From: Bog-950 sp964615305
GTDB taxonomy: Bacteria > Bacteroidota > Bacteroidia > Chitinophagales > LD1
Reading direction: 5' to 3'
Length of the DNA: 64,000 nt
Assembly: GCA_964615305.1 (NCBI GenBank)
Contig: CAZTNA010000014.1
Coordinates: 1 to 64,000, forward strand
In this document: positions 26,004-33,315 of the stretch, one piece after another
How positions within the stretch are numbered: the first letter of the stretch is position 1
How the letters are laid out: the number at the start of each line of letters is the position of its first letter
Notes under the pieces: model-generated
The model's database searches: none
What the model was told of the DNA's origin: nothing
What the model saw: the letters and a program-made list of their open reading frames with translations, nothing else
Translations under genes and position numbers: made by a program

Positions 26004-26261
26004 ATGGATATTCTTAACTCTAATCTTTTAGCCGTTTTAATTTTTGGAATACTCGTAATTGGTGTTGAAGTATTAGTAATGATAAAACGCCAACGAGGTT
26101 GGGGCGCACAGTCGCGAAAAATTGTTGGAGGAAGTTTAATTGTAATTGCGGCTATGGCAATCACTTTATCCAACATTCCGTTGGAGAGAGTTACTGCAAT
26201 GATTGGTCTGCTGGGCGCACTTGGCGGTTATGTGGTTGGGAATAAAGATGAAGACGAGTAG
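26004..26261 (+). CDS. Small membrane protein inside the nuo operon
   Basis: Open frame of 85 residues with two to three hydrophobic segments (about 8-26, 41-58, 64-78) separated by a basic loop (MIKRQRGWGAQSRK) and an acidic tail (NKDEDE). I do not recognise the family. It sits between nuoC and nuoD in place of any nuo gene, framed by a family B arm upstream and C and A arms downstream, so it may have arrived with them. Confidence 0.55.
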   Translation: MDILNSNLLAVLIFGILVIGVEVLVMIKRQRGWGAQSRKIVGGSLIVIAAMAITLSNIPLERVTAMIGLLGALGGYVVGNKDEDE

Positions 26262-26308
26262 ACGGGCTGTTTGCGCGAGGGATTGAAGCGGACGCGCCAT
26301 AAAAAAAT

Positions 26309-26386
26309 GAATAACGAATACCGAACATCGAATAATGAATATCGAAGTGAAACAACTGGAAACTTTAAACTCGAAACCGTAAACTG
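26309..26386. repeat. Composite single arms of families C and A before nuoD
   Basis: 26309-26349 is a family C arm (7-nt units, GAANANN); 26354-26386 is a family A arm (NNAAACT units). They are adjacent and neither has its inverted partner here. The A arm ends 5 nt before the nuoD start and supplies the in-frame stop TAA at 26380. Confidence 0.75.
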
Positions 26387-26391
26387 AAAAT

Positions 26392-27510
26392 TTGCAATAC
26401 GAAGAAGTAGCAACAACTCTTGATGGTAATCTGGTGATAAACGTGGGGCCGCAGCATCCGGCTACGCACGGGGTGATGCATTTGGTGATTACTCTGAACG
26501 GGGAAACGATTTTGAATGTGGAGCCGCACCTGGGTTATATACACCGCAGCATCGAGAAGATGTGCGAGAGTTTGAGTTACCGGCAGTTTATTTACAGCAC
26601 CAGCCGGATGGATTATCTGAGTTCGCACATCAACAACCACGGTTGTGCGCTGGCGGTGGAGAAGGGTTTGCAGATAGAAGTGCCCGAACGCGCGAAGGTG
26701 ATTCGCATTTTGATGGACGAGTTGACGCGCATTGCTTCGCACGTGTTGTGGTGGGGCGCCATGGCGATGGATGTAGGCGCGCTGACTCCGTTTTTTCATG
26801 CGTTCCGCGAGCGCGAAATGATTAACGACATTATGGAGGAGACCTGTGGTGCGCGGCTGACGATGAACTACATGGTACCGGGCGGAGTGATGTTTGACCT
26901 GCATCCGAATTTTGCGAAGAAGGTGAAGGAGTTTGTGGCGTTTTTCAGAACGAAGATTGACGAGTATGATACGCTAGTAACGCACAACATCATTTTTCAG
27001 GAGCGGATGAAAAATGTGGGCGTGATTTCGGCAGCCGATGCGGTTTCGTTTGGCTGCACAGGTCCGGTGTTGCGCGCTTGTGGCGTGAAGTGCGATATCC
27101 GCAAACTTGCGCCCTACGATGGTTACGATAAACTGAATTTCGAAGAGCCGCTGGAAACTGCGGGCGATAGTTATGCGCGTTACTTAGTGCGTATGCGCGA
27201 GCTGCGCCAGTCGCTTAGCATCATTGATCAGTTGATTGATAATATACCCGAAGGAGATTTTGTGGCAAAGACAAAGGCGGTGTTGAAATTACCGAAGGGA
27301 GAATTTTACAGCCGCGTGGAAACAGCGCGTGGCGAGTTTGGAGTTTACATCATCAGCGAAGGCGCGCTGACTCCTTACCGGATTCATTTCCGCAGTCCGG
27401 GTTTTGCAAATCTTTCTTGTTTGAATCAAATTGCAAGAGGACAGAAGATTGGTGACTTAGTAGCGATGATGGGGACTTTGGATTTGGTGATACCGGATAT
27501 AGACAGATGA
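26392..27510 (+). CDS. nuoD: Complex I subunit D
   Basis: 49-kDa-type subunit forming the quinone pocket with NuoB, 372 residues. Seen: VGPQHPATHGVMHL, IHRSIEKMCE, TRIASHVLWWGAMAMDVGALTP, CTGPVLRACGVKCDIRK and the standard C-terminus GTLDLVIPDIDR. A TTG start is forced: an in-frame TAA lies 12 nt upstream and no ATG follows before the conserved core. The gene is visibly richer in G+C than the genes around the window (34 of 60 bases on one hand-counted line), as are nuoH to nuoL. Confidence 0.95.
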   Translation: MQYEEVATTLDGNLVINVGPQHPATHGVMHLVITLNGETILNVEPHLGYIHRSIEKMCESLSYRQFIYSTSRMDYLSSHINNHGCALAVEKGLQIEVPERAKVIRILMDELTRIASHVLWWGAMAMDVGALTPFFHAFREREMINDIMEETCGARLTMNYMVPGGVMFDLHPNFAKKVKEFVAFFRTKIDEYDTLVTHNIIFQERMKNVGVISAADAVSFGCTGPVLRACGVKCDIRKLAPYDGYDKLNFEEPLETAGDSYARYLVRMRELRQSLSIIDQLIDNIPEGDFVAKTKAVLKLPKGEFYSRVETARGEFGVYIISEGALTPYRIHFRSPGFANLSCLNQIARGQKIGDLVAMMGTLDLVIPDIDR

Positions 27511-27513
27511 AAT

Positions 27514-28033
27514 AGTTTACAGTTTTTAGTTTGAGAGTTTACGGTTGAAATACAAAATACAATGGCAACTATCAGACGGTTTGAAGATTTGGAAGCGTGG
27601 AAGAAGTCGAGAGAGTTTGCCAAAGAAGTTTGGAAGGAAACACAGAAAGGAAGTTTTGCGAAGGATTATAAATTGAAAGACCAGATAAATGCTTCGGCAG
27701 GAAGTGCAAAAGATAACATTGCTGAAGGATTTGGAAGAGGTGGAAGAGCGGAGTTTGTGAATTTTCTGACGATAGCGAAAGGTTCAAACGATGAAGCAAA
27801 GTCACAATTGTATCGGGCGTTTGACAGAGAACATATAAATGAGGAAACGTTTAACCGCCTTTATGCAATTGCAGATGAAGCGGCAAAAACGATGAACGGT
27901 TTGATGGAATATTTGAACAAAACAGAAGTGAAAGGACTAAAATGGAAAGATAGGAAGTAAACAATTTTCAGTATACGGTTTTCAGTTCGATGAGGGCTGT
28001 TAACTGTAAACTAAAAACTGCAAACCGTAAACT
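27514..28033. repeat. Family A inverted arms around a four-helix-bundle gene
   Basis: The left arm (27514-27546) and right arm (28002-28033) are inverted family A repeats, both in 7-nt phase; the outer 7 nt are identical and the inner 11 match at 10. The segment 27966-28033 can also fold on itself as a complete hairpin. The element runs from 4 nt after the nuoD stop to 1 nt before the nuoH ATG and encloses one gene. Confidence 0.75.
27562..27960 (+). CDS. Four-helix bundle protein, 23S rRNA-IVP family (copy 1)
   Basis: Protein of 132 residues of the four helix bundle family first known from intervening sequences in 23S rRNA genes. Features: FEDLEAWKKSREFAKEVW at the start, then QINASAGSAKDNIAEGFGR, FLTIAKGSNDEAKSQLYRA. 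Such proteins form small oligomers and may bind nucleic acid; the cellular role is unknown. It lies between nuoD and nuoH, co-directional, and between inverted family A arms. It belongs to a different subtype from copies 2 and 3. Confidence 0.9.
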   Translation: MATIRRFEDLEAWKKSREFAKEVWKETQKGSFAKDYKLKDQINASAGSAKDNIAEGFGRGGRAEFVNFLTIAKGSNDEAKSQLYRAFDREHINEETFNRLYAIADEAAKTMNGLMEYLNKTEVKGLKWKDRK

Positions 28034-28034
28034 A

Positions 28035-29111
28035 ATGATAAGCATCGAAAGAATATCACAACTCTTACATGAAAGCTTAACGGCTTCATTAAATCCGACA
28101 TTAACTTTGTTGGTAGAGATGGCGATAGTTGGCGTTCTTGTCATCGGTTTGTTCGCAGTGCTTGGTTTGGTTTTGGTTTTTATGGAAAGAAAAGTTTCTG
28201 CTTACATGCAGATTCGTTTGGGGCCGAACAGAGTAGGTTATAAAGGTGTAGCACAAACCGCTGCCGATACATTGAAACTCTTAATTAAAGAAGGGCTTAC
28301 TCCCGATGGTGCCGATAAATTTTTGTTCAACCTCGCACCGTTGCTGGTAATTGTTGTGGCAATGCTCATCATGGCGCCTATCGCTTTCACCAAAGGTTTC
28401 CAGATGTGGGACGTTAACATTGGTGTGTTGTATGTAAGCGCGGTGAGCAGCGTGAGCGTAATCGGTATTTTGATGGCGGGCTGGGCGAGCAACAATAAGT
28501 ATTCGCTGCTGGGCGCTATGCGCAGCGGTGCACAGATTGTAAGTTACGAACTAAGCGCGGGGCTTTCGCTCCTCACCATCGTCATCTTCACCGGTTCACT
28601 TTCCATTAACGACATCATCGCATCGCAGCAAAACGGCTGGTGGATTTTCAAAGGGCACATTCCCGCGCTCATCTCATTTGTCATTTTCATTATTGCGGTA
28701 ACCGCAGAAACCAACCGCGCACCGTTCGATTTAGCGGAAGCCGAAAGTGAACTCACAGCCGGTTTTCACACCGAGTATTCGGGAATGAAATTCGCGCTGT
28801 TCTTTCTGGCAGAATACGTAAACATATTTATTGTGTGCTCGATTGCTGCCACCATTTTCCTCGGAGGATGGATGCCGTTTCATGTCGGCAACTTAGAGGC
28901 GGTGAACCGTGTGTTTGATTTTATACCGGGCATTGTGTGGTTCTTCAGCAAAGTATTCTTCCTCATCTTTCTCATCATGTGGTTCCGCTGGACTTTCCCG
29001 CGCCTACGCATTGACCAACTGCTGAATTTAGAGTGGAAGTATCTTTTGCCGATTGCGATGTTTAATCTATTATTAACTACAATAGTGGCGATTATGGGAT
29101 GGTATTTTTAA
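28035..29111 (+). CDS. nuoH: Complex I subunit H
   Basis: Membrane subunit of 358 residues with eight predicted helices, at the junction with the peripheral arm. Seen: MERKVSAYMQIRLGPNRVGYKG, QTAADTLKLLIKE, ETNRAPFDLAEAESELTAGFHTEYSG and WFRWTFPRLRIDQLL. I start at the ATG at 28035, 1 nt after the repeat arm; the upstream frame from 27990 would be encoded by repeat sequence. Confidence 0.96.
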   Translation: MISIERISQLLHESLTASLNPTLTLLVEMAIVGVLVIGLFAVLGLVLVFMERKVSAYMQIRLGPNRVGYKGVAQTAADTLKLLIKEGLTPDGADKFLFNLAPLLVIVVAMLIMAPIAFTKGFQMWDVNIGVLYVSAVSSVSVIGILMAGWASNNKYSLLGAMRSGAQIVSYELSAGLSLLTIVIFTGSLSINDIIASQQNGWWIFKGHIPALISFVIFIIAVTAETNRAPFDLAEAESELTAGFHTEYSGMKFALFFLAEYVNIFIVCSIAATIFLGGWMPFHVGNLEAVNRVFDFIPGIVWFFSKVFFLIFLIMWFRWTFPRLRIDQLLNLEWKYLLPIAMFNLLLTTIVAIMGWYF

Positions 29112-29537
29112 TTGCGGATTTCGAATTGACAATTGCGAATTGAAAAACAGAAATGGTGAACGCAGACGAGTTAAAAAAGAGAACAAAACAGTTTGCGTTG
29201 CGAGTGATAAAAATGGTGAGAAGTTTGCCGAAGACGAGAGAAGCAGATGAGATTGGAAAACAATTGTTGCGAAGTGCAACTTCGGTGGCGGCAAATTACA
29301 GAGCAGCGTGCAGAGCGAGGTCACAAGCGGATTTTATTTCTAAGGTAACCATAGTTGAAGAAGAATGTGATGAGTCGGCTCTTTGGATGGAATTAGTTAT
29401 TGAATCAGAAATTTTGAAAAAAGCACAGATTGAACCTTTATTAAATGAAACAATTGAATTGACGGCAATTTTTACGGCAAGCGGGAAGACCGCGCGTCAA
29501 AACAAAAATTCGCAATCGTCAATTCGCAATTCGAAAT
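29111..29537. repeat. Family B inverted arms around a four-helix-bundle gene
   Basis: Left arm 29111-29143 and right arm 29507-29537. In the best-matching 20 nt the arms are complementary at 19 positions. Both are in 7-nt phase (ATTNCGA). The left arm begins on the last base of the nuoH stop and the right arm encodes the last residues and stop of the enclosed gene, ending next to the nuoI ATG at 29539. Confidence 0.82.
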
Positions 29538-29539
29538 AA
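29153..29539 (+). CDS. Four-helix bundle protein, 23S rRNA-IVP family (copy 2)
   Basis: Protein of 128 residues, subtype with LLRSATSVAANYRAACRARS and IVEEECDESALWMELVIE. The last 11 residues or so (rich in N, S, Q) are translated from the family B repeat arm and do not look like part of the fold, so the natural end may have been altered by the insertion. Its TAA overlaps the nuoI ATG by 1 nt, so it could be translationally coupled to nuoI. Confidence 0.9.
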   Translation: MVNADELKKRTKQFALRVIKMVRSLPKTREADEIGKQLLRSATSVAANYRAACRARSQADFISKVTIVEEECDESALWMELVIESEILKKAQIEPLLNETIELTAIFTASGKTARQNKNSQSSIRNSK

Positions 29540-30009
29540 TGTTCATACCAGAATACATAAAAACGGTCTATTCAGCATGCAAGTCGCTATTAAGCGGGAT
29601 GAGAATGACCGGCTACTATTTCTTCAATCACAAGGAGATTATCACGCAGCAGTATCCGGATGTAAAACAAGAATTGCCGGAGCGGTTTCGGGGCGAAGTA
29701 GTATTGATTCACGATGAAAAGAACGAACACCGCTGCACCGGCTGCACGGCTTGCGAGTTGGCTTGTCCGAATGCCACTATCAAAATTGTAACGAAGATGG
29801 ATGTGCAACCGGACGGCAAGAAGAAGAAGGCGCTCGACACATTTGTATATCACCTGGAACTTTGCACTATGTGCAACTTATGTATTGAAGCATGCCCGAC
29901 AAGTGCGATAAAAATGGCGCAGACGTTTGAGCATAGTGTGTATGACCGCAGCCAACTGACGAAGAAGTTGAACGCACCGGGAAGCAAACTGATGGAAGGA
30001 GTGGAATAA
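29539..30009 (+). CDS. nuoI: Complex I subunit I, 2x4Fe-4S
   Basis: Peripheral ferredoxin-like subunit of 156 residues carrying clusters N6a and N6b. Two motifs are seen: CTGCTACELACP and CTMCNLCIEACP, with an N-terminal amphipathic stretch that docks to the membrane arm. In the absence of NuoEFG, this subunit with NuoB is the probable entry of electrons into the complex. The start overlaps the stop of the upstream four-helix-bundle gene. Confidence 0.96.
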   Translation: MFIPEYIKTVYSACKSLLSGMRMTGYYFFNHKEIITQQYPDVKQELPERFRGEVVLIHDEKNEHRCTGCTACELACPNATIKIVTKMDVQPDGKKKKALDTFVYHLELCTMCNLCIEACPTSAIKMAQTFEHSVYDRSQLTKKLNAPGSKLMEGVE

Positions 30010-30016
30010 AAATTTT

Positions 30017-30076
30017 GGATTTCGAATTTTCAATTGCGGATTGAAATTCAATTCGCAATCGGCAATCCGAAATTCG
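30017..30076. repeat. Family B heptamer inverted repeat, empty hairpin (nuoI-nuoJ)
   Basis: Arms 30017-30045 and 30047-30075 are complementary at 23 of 29 positions with a 1-nt centre. The units have the 7-nt phase of family B. This is the same kind of arm that flanks the four-helix-bundle gene upstream of nuoI, without cargo. Confidence 0.85.
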
Positions 30077-30088
30077 TAATAAACAAAG

Positions 30089-30604
30089 ATGGAATTCAGA
30101 GATATAATTTTTTACCTGCTTGGAACGCTGATACTCGTTAGCGGGCTTCTTGCCGTTACCTCGCGCCAGATTTTCCGCTCGGCTATTTATCTGCTGTTCT
30201 GCATGATTGGAATCGCGGGTTTGTATTTCTGGCTGCAATACGAGTTCATTGCGGCTGTGCAGATTGTAGTTTACGTGGGCGGCATTGTGGTACTCATCAT
30301 CTTCTCCATTTTTCTTACGCACCGGGTTGGAAGTGATTTGCCTGCGCCCGAATACAAGCGGACGCTCTTTGCAGGTCTTGCGAGTTTGTTTGCGTTCCTA
30401 CTTTTCTGGAGTGTGATTAAGCGCAACGAATTTTTTGGCGAGCAACCAAGCGGAGAATTAAGTGTGAAACGAATTGGCGAAGAAATGCTGAACTATAACC
30501 AAGGAGGATTTGTGTTGCCGTTTGAAGTGGTTTCAATTCTTCTTCTCGCTGCCATGATTGGATGTATTGTAATTGCCATGCGCACTAAACCCGAAACCAA
30601 TTGA
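30089..30604 (+). CDS. nuoJ: Complex I subunit J
   Basis: Membrane subunit of 171 residues with five predicted helices. Seen: SRQIFRSAIYLLFCMIGIAGLYFWLQYEFIAAVQIVVYVGG, which begins near residue 26 and contains the conserved helix 3 pattern, and a periplasmic loop about 100-135. The stop overlaps the nuoK ATG (TGATG), so the pair is translationally coupled; this is one of the few nuo junctions free of repeats. Confidence 0.95.
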   Translation: MEFRDIIFYLLGTLILVSGLLAVTSRQIFRSAIYLLFCMIGIAGLYFWLQYEFIAAVQIVVYVGGIVVLIIFSIFLTHRVGSDLPAPEYKRTLFAGLASLFAFLLFWSVIKRNEFFGEQPSGELSVKRIGEEMLNYNQGGFVLPFEVVSILLLAAMIGCIVIAMRTKPETN

Positions 30605-30915
30605 TGGAAACAGGACTCACACAATTACTTTTTCTCTCCACCGCGCTCTTCTTCATTGGCGTGTATGGTTTCCTTACGCGCAGAAACATGATAACAATGC
30701 TGATGGCAGTGGAGATAATGTTGAATGCCGTGAACATCAACTTCGTGGCGTTCAATAAATATTTGTGGGGTGGAAAACTTGACGGAGTTTTTTTCACCAT
30801 TTTCATTATTGCCATTGCTGCTGCCGAAGCGGCTGTGGCTATTGCAATCGTCATCAACATTTACCGCAACTATTCGAGCATTGATGTTGAAGATGCCGAC
30901 TCATTGAAATTATAA
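30604..30915 (+). CDS. nuoK: Complex I subunit K
   Basis: Small antiporter-related membrane subunit of 103 residues with three helices. The pattern NMITMLMAVEIMLNAVNINFV holds the conserved membrane Glu, and AAAEAAVAIAIVINIYR holds the second. I start at the ATG at 30604, which overlaps the nuoJ stop; a TTG lies one codon earlier. Confidence 0.95.
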   Translation: METGLTQLLFLSTALFFIGVYGFLTRRNMITMLMAVEIMLNAVNINFVAFNKYLWGGKLDGVFFTIFIIAIAAAEAAVAIAIVINIYRNYSSIDVEDADSLKL

Positions 30916-30919
30916 AACA

Positions 30920-31373
30920 GAATATCGAACACCGAATATTGAATAATGAATAACGAAGTGAAATCAGCAAAGAAGTTCGACCTTGAAGAAAGGCTGATTG
31001 ATTTTGCTGTAACGATTTTAGAAGTTGGAGAATCGTTATTCAATACACGTGCAGGAAATCATATCGGTGGTCAGATTGTTCGTTCCGGTTCTTCACCTGC
31101 TCTGAATTATGGCGAAGCACAAAGTGCAGAATCGAGAAATGATTTCGTTCATAAATTCAAAATCATTTTGAAAGAACTTAGAGAGACGAATATTTCATTG
31201 AAGATTATAAAGCGAAAACCATTAACTAAGAAAACTGAACTGGTAGATAAAGCAGCGAAAGAGTGCAACGAGTTGATTTCAATTTTTGTAAAGAGCATAG
31301 AAACAGCAACCATAAACAAGTTAAAGGCATCTTAATTCGAAATTCGATGTTCGACATTCATTATTCGATATTC
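30920..31373. repeat. Family C inverted arms around a four-helix-bundle gene
   Basis: Left arm 30920-30957 and right arm 31336-31373 match at 28 of 38 positions as inverted copies. Every seventh position starts a GAA (left) or ends a TTC (right), so the 7-nt phase is kept through all five units. The left arm supplies the ATG and first codons of the enclosed gene; the right arm ends 2 nt before the nuoL ATG. Confidence 0.82.
30946..31335 (+). CDS. Four-helix bundle protein, 23S rRNA-IVP family (copy 3)
   Basis: Protein of 129 residues, the subtype with FDLEERLIDFAVTIL, HIGGQIVRSGSSPALNYGEAQSAES and FKIILKELRETNISLKIIKRK. The first six codons lie inside the family C arm. It is clearly divergent from copies 1 and 2, so the three were not produced by local duplication. 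Gene order is nuoK, this gene, nuoL, all co-directional. Confidence 0.9.
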   Translation: MNNEVKSAKKFDLEERLIDFAVTILEVGESLFNTRAGNHIGGQIVRSGSSPALNYGEAQSAESRNDFVHKFKIILKELRETNISLKIIKRKPLTKKTELVDKAAKECNELISIFVKSIETATINKLKAS

Positions 31374-31375
31374 AA

Positions 31376-33310
31376 ATGACAAACGTTTTACAAATAGCGT
31401 TCATACCACTTCTACCACTAATCTCATTTTTAGTGTTGGGTCTCTTCGGCAAAAACCGTTTCAAATCTACCGGAGGAATTATCGGCACAATATCGTTGGG
31501 TGCATCAGCTTTGTTGTCACTGCTTACTGCTTACAACTACTTTTTTGTTTCAGGAAAAGTAAATGGCGTTTATAAGAAGATTAACGCACTGAATATTACA
31601 TGGCTTGAATTCGCGCCCGGTGTTTCTATTGACCTCGGCTTGCTGCTCGACCCTATTTCGGTGATGATGTTAGTGGTTGTCACTTTCGTTTCGCTGATGG
31701 TTCACATCTACTCGCTCGGCTACATGAAAGGCGAAGAACGCTTCTCTACTTTCTATTCGTTCCTTTCGCTGTTTACTTTTTCCATGCTGGGGCTAGTGCT
31801 AAGCAGCAACATTTTCCAGATTTACATTTTCTGGGAACTGGTAGGCGTTTCATCGTTCCTGCTCATCGGTTTTTATTTCAACAAACAATCGGCACTGGCG
31901 GCTGCCAAGAAAGCATTCATTGTTACGCGCTTTGCCGATTTGGGTTTTCTCATCGGCATTCTCATTCTTTCGTTTCATGCAGAAACGCTCGACTTCGCCA
32001 CTTTAATTCAGCGGCTCACTGATGCTAACTCACCGCAATTGCATTCTGCCATCACCGGTGGGTTGTTTGGCATCAGCGCGCTCACATGGGGATTGCTGCT
32101 GGTGTTTATCGGAGGTGCGGGAAAGAGCGCCATGTTTCCGCTGCACATCTGGCTGCCCGATGCTATGGAAGGCCCCACTCCGGTTTCGGCATTGATTCAC
32201 GCAGCTACGATGGTGGTGGCGGGTGTTTATCTGGTGGCGCGTTTGTTTCCGGTGTTTGCCATTTCGTGCCCCGGTGCGCTGCAGGTAGTGGCGTATGTGG
32301 GTGCGCTTTCTGCGCTGTTTGCTGCGGTGATTGCCTGCACGCAAACCGACATCAAGCGCGTGCTGGCGTATAGCACCATGAGTCAGATTGGTTACATGAT
32401 GTTTGCGCTCGGTGTTTCTGGTTACGGTGGCGAGCACGGTTTGGGTTTTACCGCTTCCATGTTTCACCTGTTTACGCACGCCATGTTTAAGGCGCTGCTT
32501 TTCCTCGGTGCGGGTGCGGTGATTCACTATGTGCACAGCAACGATATGGGCGATATGGGCGGACTGCGCAAACAAATGCCTGTAACGCACCTCACGTTTT
32601 TGATTGCGTGTCTGGCGATTGCCGGTGTGCCACCGCTCAGCGGATTTTTCAGCAAGGAAGAAATTCTCACCGCTGCTTTTCACAGCGATAAGCTGATTTA
32701 CGGCATGGCACTTTTCACTGCGGGCTTGACTGCGTTTTACATGTTCCGTCTTTACTTTTCTATTTTCTGGAAGAAAGATTTTGACGCGCACCACAGCGAT
32801 GAACATCACGGTGAAGCGCCTTTTGCTATGAAATTGCCGTTGATGATCTTAGGTGTAATGGCAGTGGTTGCCGGTTTCGTTCCGTTCGGGAGTTTTGTGA
32901 GCAGCGATGGCGAAGCCCTGCACAGCGAATTTCATTTAACCATGGCGATTGCTCCGATTGCATTCGGCTTGATTGGAATTTTTGTGGCACTGCTGATGTA
33001 TAAGAGTGAAAACGATAAACCCGCGAAAGTTGCTGCTGTTTTTGCCAGTTTGTATCAAAGTGCTTACCGCAAGTTTTATGTGGATGAGGTTTACCTGTTC
33101 ATCACCAAGCGCGTGATTTTTAATTTGATTGGAAGGCCATCTGCATGGATGGATAAAAACGTGGTGAACGGCTTGGTAGATGCAGGCGGCATGTTTGCTC
33201 AGGACAGCAGCGATGAGCTAAGCGTTTGGCAAAGCGGCAAACTACAAGCGTATGCTGTTTGGTTTTTGGTGGGAGTGATTGCGTTAGTGATTGCTTTTGT
33301 GTTTATATAA
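31376..33310 (+). CDS. nuoL: Complex I subunit L, proton-pumping antiporter-like
   Basis: Large membrane subunit of 644 residues with about 16 helices. Seen: WELVGVSSFLLIGFY, the long run with HIWLPDAMEGPTPVSALIHAATMVVAGVYL (starting near residue 258), the Lys-containing GGAGKSAMFPLH, and the C-terminal lateral helix region after about 540. It is the last nuo gene here: nuoM and nuoN, which normally follow, are not present before the window continues into unrelated genes. Confidence 0.97.
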   Translation: MTNVLQIAFIPLLPLISFLVLGLFGKNRFKSTGGIIGTISLGASALLSLLTAYNYFFVSGKVNGVYKKINALNITWLEFAPGVSIDLGLLLDPISVMMLVVVTFVSLMVHIYSLGYMKGEERFSTFYSFLSLFTFSMLGLVLSSNIFQIYIFWELVGVSSFLLIGFYFNKQSALAAAKKAFIVTRFADLGFLIGILILSFHAETLDFATLIQRLTDANSPQLHSAITGGLFGISALTWGLLLVFIGGAGKSAMFPLHIWLPDAMEGPTPVSALIHAATMVVAGVYLVARLFPVFAISCPGALQVVAYVGALSALFAAVIACTQTDIKRVLAYSTMSQIGYMMFALGVSGYGGEHGLGFTASMFHLFTHAMFKALLFLGAGAVIHYVHSNDMGDMGGLRKQMPVTHLTFLIACLAIAGVPPLSGFFSKEEILTAAFHSDKLIYGMALFTAGLTAFYMFRLYFSIFWKKDFDAHHSDEHHGEAPFAMKLPLMILGVMAVVAGFVPFGSFVSSDGEALHSEFHLTMAIAPIAFGLIGIFVALLMYKSENDKPAKVAAVFASLYQSAYRKFYVDEVYLFITKRVIFNLIGRPSAWMDKNVVNGLVDAGGMFAQDSSDELSVWQSGKLQAYAVWFLVGVIALVIAFVFI

Positions 33311-33315
33311 AAAGA

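Noticed and set aside
27514..31373. Diversity-generating retroelement (four-helix-bundle proteins resemble Avd)
   Set aside because: No reverse transcriptase gene, template repeat or variable repeat with adenine-biased changes was seen.
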